Assembly: GCA_027118455.1 (NCBI GenBank)
Contig: JAJAYZ010000034.1
Coordinates: 1 to 57,162 of the forward strand
Direction of reading: 5' to 3'
DNA length: 57,162 bases
From: Actinomycetes bacterium
Lineage (GTDB): Bacteria; Actinomycetota; Actinomycetes; JAHEKZ01
Part shown: in pieces, positions 32,958 through 44,335 of the stretch
Numbering within the stretch: position 1 is the stretch's first letter
Layout: the number at the start of each line of letters is the position of its first letter
Translations under genes and position numbers: made by a program
The notes under the pieces: generated by a model
Database searches by the model: none
Told to the model about the DNA's origin: nothing
The model's input: only the letters and a program-made list of their open reading frames with translations

Positions 32958-34124
32958 ATGCCGGTTCGCCCGCTCGACCTGATCGCCACTGACACCCTTC
33001 TTGACGACGAGGAGCGGGCCATCCGTGACACGGTGCGCCAGTTCGGCGACGACCGGCTGCGTCCGTCGGTCGCCGAGTGGTTCGAGTCGGGGACAATTCC
33101 GGCCCGTGAGCTCGCTCGTGAGCTGGGTGGGCTCGGCGTCCTCGGCATGCACCTGGAGGGCTACGGCTGCGCCGGAACCAGCGCCGTTGCTTACGGCCTG
33201 GCGTGCATGGAGCTCGAGGCGGTCGACTCCGGAATTCGCTCACTCGTCAGCGTCCAGGGGTCCTTGGCGATGTTTGCCGTCTGGAAGTGGGGAACCGAGG
33301 AACAGAAGCAGCAATGGCTCCCTGACATGGCAGCAGGAGAGAAGATCGGCTGCTTCGGACTGACCGAACCCGATTTCGGGTCGAACCCTTCGGGAATGCT
33401 GACCTCGGCCAAGCGCGACGGCACCGACTGGTTGCTCAACGGCACCAAGATGTGGATCACCAACGGCGCCGTCGCAGATGTCGCCGTTGTGTGGGCGCAG
33501 ACCGAAGACGGGATCCGAGGGTTCGTCGTCCCCACCGACACGCCAGGTTTCAGCGCGCCGGTTATCAAGAGCAAGCTCAGTCTCCGAGCATCGATCACCA
33601 GTGAACTCGTGCTCGAGAACGTTCGGCTTCCCGAATCATCGATCTTCCCCGATGTCGTCGGCCTGAAGGGGCCACTGTCCTGTCTTTCCGAGGCTCGCTT
33701 TGGGATCGTCTTTGGCGTGGTGGGAGCCGCGCGCGACTGCCTGGAGACCGCGATCGACTACTCCATCGGTCGCGAACAGTTCGACAAACCGATCGCTGGC
33801 TTCCAGCTCACCCAAAAGAAGTTCGCCGACATGACCATTGAGCTCGACAAGGCATTCCTGCTCGCCCTGCATCTGGGCCGGCTCAAGGACGCCGGTGCGA
33901 TCACGCCAGAGATGGTCTCGGTCGGTAAACTCAACAACGTCCGTGAGGCGATGGCCATCGCTCGCGAGTCACGCACCATCTTAGGTGCCAACGGCGTCAC
34001 CTTGGAGTACCCGGTGATGCGTCACGCCAACAACCTCGAATCAGTGCTCACGTATGAGGGCACCGAAGAGATTCACACGCTCGTCATCGGCCAAGCCGTT
34101 ACCGGGATCGCCGCTTACCGCTAG
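32958..34124 (+). CDS. gcdH: Glutaryl-CoA dehydrogenase-like acyl-CoA dehydrogenase
   Basis: 388 residues from ATG 32,958 (GGGAG upstream); the frame extends to 32,880 over the operator. Typical acyl-CoA dehydrogenase features: FGLTEPDFGSNPSGM, TKMWITNGAVADVAVVWAQT, IGREQFDKPIAGFQLTQKKF and the catalytic glutamate in SVLTYEGTEEIHTLVIGQAV. The LTEPDFGSNP and TYEGTEEIH versions fit the glutaryl-CoA subgroup, which oxidises and decarboxylates glutaryl-CoA to crotonyl-CoA. Pairing with a class III CoA-transferase and a GntR supports glutarate use. Confidence 0.85.
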   Translation: MPVRPLDLIATDTLLDDEERAIRDTVRQFGDDRLRPSVAEWFESGTIPARELARELGGLGVLGMHLEGYGCAGTSAVAYGLACMELEAVDSGIRSLVSVQGSLAMFAVWKWGTEEQKQQWLPDMAAGEKIGCFGLTEPDFGSNPSGMLTSAKRDGTDWLLNGTKMWITNGAVADVAVVWAQTEDGIRGFVVPTDTPGFSAPVIKSKLSLRASITSELVLENVRLPESSIFPDVVGLKGPLSCLSEARFGIVFGVVGAARDCLETAIDYSIGREQFDKPIAGFQLTQKKFADMTIELDKAFLLALHLGRLKDAGAITPEMVSVGKLNNVREAMAIARESRTILGANGVTLEYPVMRHANNLESVLTYEGTEEIHTLVIGQAVTGIAAYR

Positions 34125-34149
34125 GAGGCCATGCCCACGCGTCCTGTCA

Positions 34150-34284
34150 TCAGCAGAACTCCTGAGAGACGCAGTCTTCGCCACCGCCGTCATCGGCCGC
34201 TCCACCTGATAGGGCCACTGCAAAGAGGACGATCAAGATGACGACAAGGAGGGCTAGTCCGATCATAAAGCCTTTGCCATCCAC
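34150..34284 (-). CDS. Small single-span membrane protein (44 aa)
   Basis: GTG at 34,284 preceded at the ideal 6 nt by a perfect AGGAGG. The peptide reads VDGKGF, then one hydrophobic helix (MIGLALLVVILIVLFAVAL) and a short acidic/glycine tail ending EDCVSQEFC with two cysteines five residues apart. It lies in the 3' region of the acyl-CoA dehydrogenase, antisense to nothing else, and downstream of the GntR gene on the same strand (102-nt gap). No family recognised. It might be a membrane microprotein; the strong SD and the clean helix are the support. Confidence 0.6.
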   Translation of the reverse strand: MDGKGFMIGLALLVVILIVLFAVALSGGAADDGGGEDCVSQEFC

Positions 34285-34386
34285 GGACACCCTCCTCTCA
34301 ACGGCCACGACGAACAGATCCTCAGCCTGTCACGCCTGATCACCAGCGACACTGGTTTCGCACCGGTGTCTGGCCGGTGAACCCTC

Positions 34387-35049
34387 TTACCGAGGGGGCA
34401 GGACTCGCTCCAGGGCCGATACCGCCCGCTCCCGATGGGCCAGCAGCAGTGTGACGGCTCGGTCGGCGTCCCCCAGCCGGACTGCCTCAAGAACTGCGCG
34501 ATGCTCGTTGTGGACGACCTCCCGGTGGCTACCATCGGAGTAGTACAGCGAACGGTAGACATCGGTGGCGTCCCAGAGCACTCGCACCAACCGAGACAGG
34601 CGAGGCATCCTGGCAGCCTCGATCAAGCCGAAGTGGAACCTGCGATTGGCCTCGGCCATCATCGGGAGGTCGCCACAGGCAGACGCATGCTCGACTACTT
34701 CAAGTGCCTCCGCAAGCGCCGCTATCTCCTCAGCGGCGATCTGCGGTACCGCAACGCGCACCGCCTCAGACTCCAAGAGGTCTCGGATTCGATAGACCTC
34801 GCGAAGATCGTCGATATCGAGCTCGGCGACGAAGTACCCGCGGTGGGGGCGGTAGATGACCTGGCCCTCACCCTCGAGGATCTTCAGTGCCTCACGCAGC
34901 GGAACCCGCGAGACCCCGAACCGCTCGGCCAGGGCGTCCTGTAGCACCTGCTCACCTGGGCGTAGCTCACCGCTGATGATCGCGCGCCGCAACTCCACCA
35001 GCACCGCCTCCTGGGCGGTCGGTGGACGCCGGAACTGCTGCCGGGTCAT
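34387..35049 (-). CDS. GntR family regulator (FadR/FCD subfamily)
   Basis: 220 residues: N-terminal winged helix (QEAVLVELRRAIISGELRPG, FGVSRVPLREALKILEGEGQ) and an all-helical FCD ligand domain whose metal-binding positions fit RDLLESEAVR, ANRRFHFGLIEAA, and HNEHRAVLEAV. It overlaps the end of the CoA-transferase by 4 nt, so both are made together. Predicted to repress the CoA-transferase operon and glutaryl-CoA dehydrogenase through the ATTGKATCCAAT sites, with glutarate or a CoA ester as effector (inference). Confidence 0.88.
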   Translation of the reverse strand: MTRQQFRRPPTAQEAVLVELRRAIISGELRPGEQVLQDALAERFGVSRVPLREALKILEGEGQVIYRPHRGYFVAELDIDDLREVYRIRDLLESEAVRVAVPQIAAEEIAALAEALEVVEHASACGDLPMMAEANRRFHFGLIEAARMPRLSRLVRVLWDATDVYRSLYYSDGSHREVVHNEHRAVLEAVRLGDADRAVTLLLAHRERAVSALERVLPPR

Positions 35050-36209
35050 CGCTGGTTCCCCATGGCGGCGCCGTGGGGAACCTCATTCGTTGCGGTACTT
35101 CCCAGAGATGGTGGAGCGGTGCGGTAGCTGACCGGCGTCCGCCCGAGTCGGATGGGGTTGGCAACGGTCGGCGCGCCGTCGATGGTCGCTACAGGAGCCA
35201 GTCCGAGCCGATCGGCCAGAGCGAATGCTCCTTCGATGTCGTTGATGGGACCAGCTGGCACACCGACGGCCGAGAGCCTCTCGAACCAGTGCTCGGCTCC
35301 GAGAGTCACAAGACGTGCACACATGGCCGCGTAGAGCTCGTCGCGGTGTTGAACGCGGGTAGAATTCGTGGCGAACCTCGGGTCACCGGACCACTCCGGT
35401 ACACCGAGCACCTCCGCGCAAGCCCGGAACTGCCGATCGTTGCCAACCGCGATCACCATCTGGTGGTCAGCTGTGGGGTAGGACTCGTACGGCGCGATGC
35501 TGGGGTGGCGGTTGCCCATGATCTGTGGAACGAATCCGCCCCCAACGTAACCTGCTGACTGGTTCACCATCCCAGACAGCAACGACGAGAGCAGGTTGAC
35601 CTCAACGCGCTGGCCGCGACCACTGGTGGCCCGCTCATTCAGCGCCGCGAGGATGCCAACACTGGCGTGCAGGCCAGTGATCACGTCGACGAGAGCCACC
35701 CCCACTTTCACCGGCTCGTCAGCATGGGACCCGGTGATGCTCATCAACCCACCGACGGCTTGGACGAGCAGGTCATACCCGGGGAGGTCAGCCCCTCCTG
35801 TGGTTCCGAAGCCGGTGATCGAGCAGTACACCAAGCCTGGGTTGGTCACGCTGAGCTCGTCATAGCCGAGCCCCATCCGGTCGAAGGTGCCTGGCTTGAA
35901 ATTCTCGACCAAGACATCGGCCTGTGACGCGAGCTGTTTGGCCTCATCTCGACCCGCTGTTGTCGCGAGGTCGACAACCACTGACTCCTTGTTCCGGTTC
36001 ACCGACGCGAAGTAGGTGGACTGGTCATCCCGCCATGGCGGGCCCCACGCTCGGGTGTCATCGCCGGCGACGGGGCGCTCGATCTTGATCACCTCTGCCC
36101 CGAGATCAGCCAGCAACATCGTGGCGTACGGACCAGCCAGCACCCGGCTGAAGTCAGCGATGAGCACGCCGTCCAGCGCACCTGCAGTCACACGGCCTCC
36201 ACTCGTCAA
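35046..36209 (-). CDS. Class III (CaiB/BaiF) CoA-transferase, probable glutarate CoA-transferase
   Basis: 387 residues: N-terminal LDGVLIADFSRVLAGPYATM, LLADLGAEVIKIERPVAGDD, then NRNKESVVVDL, DVLVENFKPGTFDRMGLGYD, and the catalytic-aspartate region LPGYDLLVQAVGGLMSITGS. Such enzymes move CoA between dicarboxylates, carnitines or bile acids. Association with GcdH and a GntR matches succinate:glutarate CoA-transferase (SUGCT-like) modules, so activation of glutarate with succinyl-CoA is the likely role. First gene of the two-gene operon with GntR. Confidence 0.85.
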   Translation of the reverse strand: MTSGGRVTAGALDGVLIADFSRVLAGPYATMLLADLGAEVIKIERPVAGDDTRAWGPPWRDDQSTYFASVNRNKESVVVDLATTAGRDEAKQLASQADVLVENFKPGTFDRMGLGYDELSVTNPGLVYCSITGFGTTGGADLPGYDLLVQAVGGLMSITGSHADEPVKVGVALVDVITGLHASVGILAALNERATSGRGQRVEVNLLSSLLSGMVNQSAGYVGGGFVPQIMGNRHPSIAPYESYPTADHQMVIAVGNDRQFRACAEVLGVPEWSGDPRFATNSTRVQHRDELYAAMCARLVTLGAEHWFERLSAVGVPAGPINDIEGAFALADRLGLAPVATIDGAPTVANPIRLGRTPVSYRTAPPSLGSTATNEVPHGAAMGNQR

Positions 36210-36215
36210 GTGGAG

Positions 36216-36227
36216 ATTGTATCCAAT
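36216..36227. promoter_or_regulatory. GntR operator upstream of the CoA-transferase
   Basis: ATTGTATCCAAT differs by one base from the perfect palindrome at 32,897 and lies 6 nt upstream of the CoA-transferase start codon, where binding would block transcription or initiation. Confidence 0.5.
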
Positions 36228-36290
36228 TGACCTCAGACTCGGGTACCTCGTGGGCTGCCGTCGACAGATTCAGGCTTGGTCGCGGCGGCG

Positions 36291-36867
36291 TTACCCGGCA
36301 ATCAGTTGAGCCATGTCGAGCAAGATCCTGATGCCGGCGCCCAGCAAGGTGACTCCCAGCACCATCTCGACCATCGTCACCGACCGCGTGACGCCCGAGG
36401 TGGGGGTGATGTCCCCGTAGCCAACGGTGGCCAACGTGGTGACCGTGAAGTAGCGCGCGTCAATTCGACTCAGCCCCTCAGCTGTAACTGCTGGGAGTCA
36501 CCGCGCTGAAGGCGTAGTGCGTGCTGGCCACCACCACAATGAACAGTGTCGCCACCAGGGCAATGGCCTCGACAGCACGAAGAACGGGGTAGCGCGCCTC
36601 GCGAACCTGCCGCATCTGCCGGATGAAGATCGCCCCAAAGCCCGTCAGGCCCACAATCACCGCGGTGGCTCTGACCCCGATGTTGTCCCAGTTCTGCACG
36701 GGCACCATGAAGTAGACGGCCAGCACCGCGGTCACTGCGATCCCTAGGCGACCGAGCATGGCCCCAATCTGCAGCGGACCAGCAGCCTCCGGACCGAGCA
36801 TTGACAGAGGTTCGCCAGTCAAATCTGCTCCCGCTCCGGGTCGGTCGCCGCCGCCAACTGGCCGCAA
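36291..36867 (-). pseudogene. Two-TM potassium channel gene with frameshift
   Basis: The 5' part (36,478-36,867; start probably ATG 36,801) encodes hydrophobic helices (GIAVTAVLAVYFMVPV, AVEAIALVATLFIVVVAST) ending at SSYS-stop. The continuing +1 frame from 36,479 to the TAA at 36,291 encodes EGLSRIDARYFTVTTLATVG followed by YGDITP, containing the complete selectivity filter TVGYGD and the second transmembrane helix. Together they form the ion-channel-2 family. One extra base near 36,480 therefore separates the pore from the first helices. Either a recent inactivating mutation or a sequence error. Confidence 0.75.
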
Positions 36868-37943
36868 GCGCCATCGATCTCTCGCCCACGCGTGTCCCGC
36901 ACCGTGACTGCGACACCATGCTCTTCAAGCTTGGCAACAAACGCCCGCTCCGCCTCTGGCGACGACGCCGTCCACACCGATCCCGGCGTTGGGTTGAGCG
37001 GAATCACGTTGACATGGACGAGGCGCTTCTTGAGCATCGACCCCAGCAGATGAGCTCGCCACGGTTGGTCATTGATGTCGCGGATCAAGGCGTATTCGAT
37101 GGAGACGCGACGACCGGTGGCATCGGCGTACGCCCACGCGGCAGCGAGGACCTCATCCACTGAGTACCGGGTGTTCAGTGGTACCAAGGTGTTGCGCAGC
37201 TCGTCGTCGGGTGCGTGCAGCGAGACCGCCAGGGTGACGGGGATTCCCTCACCCGTGAGCCGCTCCATGGCTGGCACCAGACCTACCGTCGAGACCGTCA
37301 CCGAGCGCGCCGAGATACCAAGACCGGACGGCGACGGCTCGGTAATCCGACGCACGGCGTCAAGCACCGAGCGGTAGTTGGCCAGCGGCTCTCCCATGCC
37401 CATAAAGACCACATTCGATACCCGCCCCGCACCCCCGGCGACCTGACCTGAAGCCAACATTCTGGCGCCGGTCACCACCTGGTCGACGATCTCGGCCGTC
37501 GACATGTTTCTGGTGAGCCCGGCCTGTCCGGTGGCGCAGAACGGACAGTTCATGCCGCACCCCGCCTGCGAGGAGACGCACATCGTCGTCCGCTTGGGGT
37601 AACGCATCAACACGCTCTCGACCATCGCGCCGTCGAAGAGTCGCACGACGTTCTTGACAGTGGCTCCGTCGTCGCAGGTAAGGCTTTGTACCGGCGACAA
37701 CAAAGGTGGCAGGACCTGTTCGACCAACTGCGTCCGGCCCATGGCTGGAAGGTCAGTCATCGTGGCGGGGTCATGCTGCAGCCGCTCGAAGTAGTGGCGC
37801 GAGAGCTGGTCGGCACGAAAGGCCGAATGGCCCAGCTCGACGAGCCACTCTCGTCGGCCCGCCAGGTCGAGATCGGCGAGGTGGCGCGGCGGCTTGGCGC
37901 GCCGCGGCGCGACCATGACGAGCTCGCCTGGGTTAGGGGACAT
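36819..37943 (-). CDS. rlmN: Dual-specificity RNA methyltransferase RlmN
   Basis: 374 residues from the ATG at 37,943; a start at 37,916 (AGGCGAG upstream) is equally possible. Radical SAM enzyme that makes 2-methyladenosine at A2503 of 23S rRNA and A37 of some tRNAs. The iron-sulphur motif is in [20 protein letters not shown], followed by [27 protein letters not shown] and [20 protein letters not shown]. It follows the TetR gene with a short overlap and precedes the broken channel gene. Confidence 0.92.
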   Translation of the reverse strand: MSPNPGELVMVAPRRAKPPRHLADLDLAGRREWLVELGHSAFRADQLSRHYFERLQHDPATMTDLPAMGRTQLVEQVLPPLLSPVQSLTCDDGATVKNVVRLFDGAMVESVLMRYPKRTTMCVSSQAGCGMNCPFCATGQAGLTRNMSTAEIVDQVVTGARMLASGQVAGGAGRVSNVVFMGMGEPLANYRSVLDAVRRITEPSPSGLGISARSVTVSTVGLVPAMERLTGEGIPVTLAVSLHAPDDELRNTLVPLNTRYSVDEVLAAAWAYADATGRRVSIEYALIRDINDQPWRAHLLGSMLKKRLVHVNVIPLNPTPGSVWTASSPEAERAFVAKLEEHGVAVTVRDTRGREIDGACGQLAAATDPEREQI

Positions 37944-38592
37944 CAGGACCATCAGCGGCCGAGGCGCGGGCCAGCAAGTCGTTGGCGTCAATGTTGAGCT
38001 CGTGCGCAACCCCGGTCAACCACTCGATCGCCATGTCGTCAGGGGTGAGATCAGCACCGCCAAGCACTGCTTGCACGGCGAGGCCGTCCATGAGGCAGGC
38101 GATGCGCAGCGTTGTCCGTGCGGAGTCATCGACGGTGAACAACCCCTCCGCCACGCCGGTATCGACGGCTTGCTGAATCTCGTCGCGCCAACGCTGGTCG
38201 GAAAGCCGCCGGAGTCCATCGATCCGCTCGTCGTGCAGCCCACGCACCCAGACCTCTAGCCAAAGTTGCCAGTCGCCGAAGGCTGGCCCACCTTCGGCCG
38301 AGAGCAACGCCATGCGGACCAACTGGTCGCGTGCATCGGTCTGATCACCTTCGGCCAGTTCGGCGTAGTAGTCGTCCTCCACCGATTCAAGAGCGGCGAC
38401 CAAGACATCTGCCAAGCTGCTGAAGTGGTAGAGAACCAGCGCCGGGCTGGTTCCCGCAGTTGCGGCAATGTCAGCCACCCGGGTCCCCGAGAACCCGCGT
38501 TCACGAAGAACGGCGATGGCCGCAGCGAGGATCCTGCGGCGGCGTTCGTCTGGGGCTTTGGCTGCCAAAGTCATGCCATCATCATTTACCAT
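37933..38592 (-). CDS. TetR family regulator (BetI-like C-terminus)
   Basis: 219 residues: N-terminal HTH ([40 protein letters not shown]) and a C-terminal domain of the BetI/TetR_C_6 kind ([40 protein letters not shown]). It interrupts the usual cdsA-rlmN adjacency and overlaps the predicted rlmN start. Such regulators are frequent partners of polyamine and aminotransferase genes, but no operator is evident here. Confidence 0.85.
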   Translation of the reverse strand: MVNDDGMTLAAKAPDERRRRILAAAIAVLRERGFSGTRVADIAATAGTSPALVLYHFSSLADVLVAALESVEDDYYAELAEGDQTDARDQLVRMALLSAEGGPAFGDWQLWLEVWVRGLHDERIDGLRRLSDQRWRDEIQQAVDTGVAEGLFTVDDSARTTLRIACLMDGLAVQAVLGGADLTPDDMAIEWLTGVAHELNIDANDLLARASAADGPDVP

Positions 38593-38602
38593 TCGACCCC
38601 CA

Positions 38603-39471
38603 TCACCCTAAAACAGCGGCCAACACGAGCGCCATCACAGGCGCTGTCGGCAGGAGTGAGTCGAGTCGATCCATGATTCCGCCGTGCTCTGGGAGGAGCC
38701 GGCCCATGTCCTTGACGCCGAGATCGCGTTTGAGCAGCGACTCAGCGAGGTCGCCTGCCGTCGCGGTCGCGACGGCAACGAGACCCACCAGAGCGCCCTG
38801 CCACCAGTGGGCACCCAACAGGAGTGGAACAGCGACCGCCGAACCCACCGTGGCCGCCACCACCGAACCAGCCAAGCCCTCCCACGACTTCTTCGGACTC
38901 ACTGACGGTGCCATCGGATGCTTGCCGAATCGAACCCCAACTGCAAAGCCGCCAGTATCGCTCAATACGACAGCCAAGATGAAGACCACGATTCGGTCGG
39001 CACCGTCATCTGCGGCCACCATGAGAACCGCAGACGCCGCCAACAGCGGCACGTACACCGCTACAAATGCTCCAACGACCATGTCTTGGGTCAGTCGATT
39101 CCCGCCCGGACCGGCGAGGCGCGCCGCCGCCATGGCGACGATCGTCAGCACCAGCGCCACTGTGAGCGCATCTGTTCCGTCGGCGTACGCCGCCACCACC
39201 ATGGCAGCGCCACCCACCATCAGCGGTACGGCCGGGACAGCGATGGCGTTGCCAGCCAAGACCTGGCACACCTCGTACACGGCGATCACGACGGCTACGG
39301 CTACGAGCGCAACGAAGAGGGCCGTCACGGTGTAGAGGGTGCTGAGCACAAGAGCACCCATGGTCACGCCCACCGCAGTTGCTACTGGCACGTTGCGCCC
39401 AGCCCGACGTTTCTTCCCTGGCCCCGGGCTGGGTTCGGTCGCCGGTACCGGCGCCCCCGCCGCGTCCGTCA

Positions 39472-39472
<1 letters not shown>
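38603..39472 (-). CDS. cdsA: Phosphatidate cytidylyltransferase
   Basis: 289-residue integral membrane enzyme making CDP-diacylglycerol from phosphatidate and CTP. About eight hydrophobic segments; catalytic signatures are SDTGGFAVGVRFGKHPMAPS with SPKKSWEG, and the C-terminal LLKRDLGVKDMGRLLPEHGG followed by DRLDS (the consensus has PGHGG; here PEHGG). The N-terminal tail is Pro/Lys rich. It overlaps the frr stop by one base, as in other actinobacteria. Confidence 0.93.
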
Positions 39473-41652
<2,180 letters not shown>

Positions 41653-41740
41653 GGGGGTTCCTTCCTTCGTCAATCGATGGTCGTGGCTGAGTCGGCCCCG
41701 AACTGCGGTTAGCCCGACCTTTGGTGCGACCTACCTGCGG

Positions 41741-42634
41741 TCAGGCTTGCTCCGCTGGTGCCTCGGCCGACGCGTCTGCCGGCGCTTCAGTTGGCGCCTC
41801 AACAGCGGGGGTGGCCTCAGCAGCGGGGGTGGCCTCAACAGCGGGGGTGGCCTCTCCGCTGAGGAGCTGGCGCTCCCATTCCGGCAGCGGTTCGGCGGCA
41901 CCTGGCTCAACTGCTTCAGGCTTGGCGTCTCCGGCGGCAGCCCCGGCACGCGAGACCAGGCCATCGGCGACGGCATCGGCGATCACGCGGGTGAGCAATG
42001 CAACCGACCGAATGGCGTCGTCATTGCCCGGAATCGGGTAGTCGACGTCGTCGGGGTCACAGTTGCTGTCGAGGATTGCCACGACGGGAATGCCCAGTTT
42101 CTTGGCCTCGTCAACGGCGATGGACTCTTTGTTGGTGTCGATGATCCAGAGTGCGCTCGGGATCTTGGCCATGTCACGGATTCCACCGAGCGTGCGCTCG
42201 AGTTTGACCTTCTCGCGACGCAGCACCAGGAGCTCCTTCTTGGTCAGTCCCGAACCGGCGACCGTGTCGAAGTCGATCTCCTCAAGTTCCTTGAGGCGCT
42301 GCAGCCGCTTGTGGACCGTCTGAAAGTTGGTGAGCATGCCACCGAGCCAACGGTGGTTGACGTACGGCATGCCAACGCGGGTGGCCTGCTCGGCTATGGC
42401 TTCTTGCCCCTGCTTCTTGGTGCCGACGAACATCACTGAGCCACCGTGCGAGACGGTCTCTTTGACGAACTCGTAGGCGCGGTCGATGAAGGCCAACGAC
42501 TGCTGTAGGTCGATGATGTAAATGCCGTTGCGCTCGGTGAAGATGAAGCGCTTCATCTTCGGGTTCCACCGACGAGTCTGGTGCCCAAAGTGGACACCGC
42601 TCTCGAGCAACTGCCTCATGGTGACGACGGCCAT
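41741..42634 (-). CDS. rpsB: 30S ribosomal protein S2 with extended tail
   Basis: 297 residues from ATG 42,634 (GAGGAGAG upstream). The S2 core is clear: [72 protein letters not shown], and [20 protein letters not shown]. After about residue 230 an Ala/Pro/Glu-rich tail follows, built by an 18-bp tandem repeat (41,796-41,849). Such tails are common in actinobacterial S2 but vary in length. Confidence 0.95.
   Translation of the reverse strand: MAVVTMRQLLESGVHFGHQTRRWNPKMKRFIFTERNGIYIIDLQQSLAFIDRAYEFVKETVSHGGSVMFVGTKKQGQEAIAEQATRVGMPYVNHRWLGGMLTNFQTVHKRLQRLKELEEIDFDTVAGSGLTKKELLVLRREKVKLERTLGGIRDMAKIPSALWIIDTNKESIAVDEAKKLGIPVVAILDSNCDPDDVDYPIPGNDDAIRSVALLTRVIADAVADGLVSRAGAAAGDAKPEAVEPGAAEPLPEWERQLLSGEATPAVEATPAAEATPAVEAPTEAPADASAEAPAEQA
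41796..41849 (-). repeat. 18-bp tandem repeat in the rpsB 3' end
   Basis: Three copies of gcctcaacagcgggggtg (the middle with one change) encode the repeated [12 protein letters not shown] units of the S2 tail. Confidence 0.9.
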
Positions 42635-42730
42635 GGCCGAACTCTCCTCACCCGCGCGTGCGCGCGGTGCCCGGTTTTGCGCCCACGGCGGCGCCGCGAA
42701 CCCTGATGTCTGTCGCGACCTGCCGAACCG

Positions 42731-42761
42731 ATCGTAGGATCGGGCCGGACCGAGTGGCCAA
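42731..42761 (-). promoter_or_regulatory. Possible rpsB promoter
   Basis: On the minus strand TTGGCC (42,761-42,756) and TACGAT (42,736-42,731) are separated by 19 nt, about 97 nt before the rpsB ATG. The -10 is good for actinobacteria; the spacing is long. Confidence 0.35.
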
Positions 42762-42868
42762 CCCCTGCACCCGAAAAAGGGGCGAGCGGGACGGACATGC
42801 GAAGTCACTCTGCGAACAAAGTGCTGGGCCAAGTCTAGGGGCCGAGTCCTGGCCGGCCTAATCCGCGC

Positions 42869-44228
42869 GTTCACTTACCGTAAATGCCCGCGTGGGTGGG
42901 GTCGTTGACTCATCGGAATATGCCCGCGTGGACGATGTGGGATGCAGCTCTCGTCGACGGCACGGCGGCAGATCACTCAGGCGCAGCTGAACAAGTGGCC
43001 TAAGGCTTCGAAGGCGGACAAGTCGGCGATCTTGGATGCGGTGTGTGCGGTGACCGGGTGGCATCGAGATCACGCCCGCAAGGCGATCCGGTTGGCCCTG
43101 GCGGAGCGGGCTGCCGGTGGCAGGCAACCCCGCCAGCAACGGGAGCCGGTCCACACCTACGGCCCGGCGGTGCTAACCCGGTGCTGGACGGTGTTGGACG
43201 GCCCGACCGGCAAACGGCTAGGCCCATCGCTTCCGGAGGTGCTGGCCAATCTGGGTCGTCATGGTCATCTGGCCGGGGTCGACCCCGGCGTGATCGACCA
43301 GGTGCTGGCGATGTCACCGGCGACGATTGACCGGCGGCTGGCCCCGGCCAGGACCGGGCTGGTAGCCCGTAAACCGATCCCCCATACCCGTCCCGGGTCG
43401 ATGCTGAAGTCCTCGATCCCGATGAAGACCTGGACCGAATGGGACGACACCGAGCCCGGCTTCCTGCAGATCGACCGGGTCGGTCACGAGGGGTGGGGAC
43501 AACAACGGTGAGTTCTTCTTCACCCTCGACGCCACCGATGTGGCAACCGGCTGGACCGAGCCGATCACCGTGCGATCCAAAGGGGAACGGATCGTCGCAG
43601 CCGGGCTCGACGAGATCTGGCTGCGGTTCCCCTTCGCGATCGCCGGGATCCACTCCGACAACGGCTCGGAGGGCGGATTCAACTGGTCGTCGCAACACCT
43701 TGATCCCGGAGGTGTTCGATGGGAGGACCGAGGAAGCAGATGCCGCAGGCGCCGGTTGGGGCTCGACGGCAGTGGTCCGCCGCAGCGTCGGCTACTTCCG
43801 CTACGACACCCGCCGTGAACTCGACCTGCTCAACCAGCTCGAGACGCTGACGTCCCTGCAGGTCAACCTGTTCCTTCCACAGCAGAAACTGATCTCCAAG
43901 ACCCGCATCGGCGCAACCATCGGCAAACAACACGGCACCGCCACCACCCACTACGCCGCCTCCTGGACCACCACGCTCACCTCGTCGACCCCCACGACCA
44001 GCGACGACTGCAGGGCCCGATCGAAACCACCGACCTGCTCGATCTCCGCCACCAACTCACCGATATCCAGGGAAGCCTCATCGAACTCGCCCGCCGACGC
44101 GGCACCACCCAACCCCGCCAAGACCAACGCCGCCCAGCTCAGCCGCCGAAAACTGCTCCCACGCCAAGCGGGCAAAACCATGACGAGTCAACGAACCACC
44201 ACACCCGGGCATCTTGACGTGAGTCAAC
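42869..44228. mobile_element. Decayed insertion sequence with doubled terminal repeats
   Basis: Each end carries two tandem copies, 35-36 bp apart, of a related terminal motif. Left: GTTCACTTACCG..ATGCCCGCGTGG (from 42,869) and GTTGACTCATCG..ATGCCCGCGTGG (from 42,904). Right, complemented: GTTGACTCACGT..ATGCCCGGGTG (ending 44,228) and GTTGACTCGTCA..TTGCCCGCTTGG (ending 44,192). Between them lies a broken integrase-type transposase. The element sits between rpsB and the M23 peptidase gene. Target duplication is not evident. Confidence 0.7.
42942..44150 (+). pseudogene. Integrase-catalytic-domain transposase, multiple frameshifts
   Basis: Frame 1 (42,942-43,511) encodes the N-terminal HTH part (TARRQITQAQLNKWPKASKA, GWHRDHARKAIRLAL) up to the first catalytic Asp (EPGFLQIDRVGHEG). 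An extra base near 43,490 shifts the match to the frame with GEFFFTLDATDVATGWTEPI, ERIVAAGLDEIWLRFPFAIA and GIHSDNGSE (second Asp). The catalytic-Glu region is missing after that, and a third frame resumes at VVRRSVGYFRYDTRRELDLL and SLQVNLFLPQQKLISKTRIG, then another shift (TTDLLDLRHQLTDIQGSLIE). No active enzyme can be made. Confidence 0.75.
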
Positions 44229-44335
44229 AGGATCCGGCTCAGACGGCCTGTCCACAGGGACCTAAGCGGCCACCGATCCACTGCTAGACACGGTCCTGCC
44301 CACCGTGAGCCTCCCAAACCGCATGCTCGTCGGTC

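Noticed and set aside
32345..33148. N-terminal extension of the glycosyltransferase frame
   Set aside because: It overlaps the cupin gene and the divergent promoter; the ATG at 32,344 has GAGGAG and begins at the conserved N-terminus.
43000..43698. Minus-strand 232-codon frame inside the decayed IS
   Set aside because: Antisense shadow of the transposase remnant, with no protein-like motifs.
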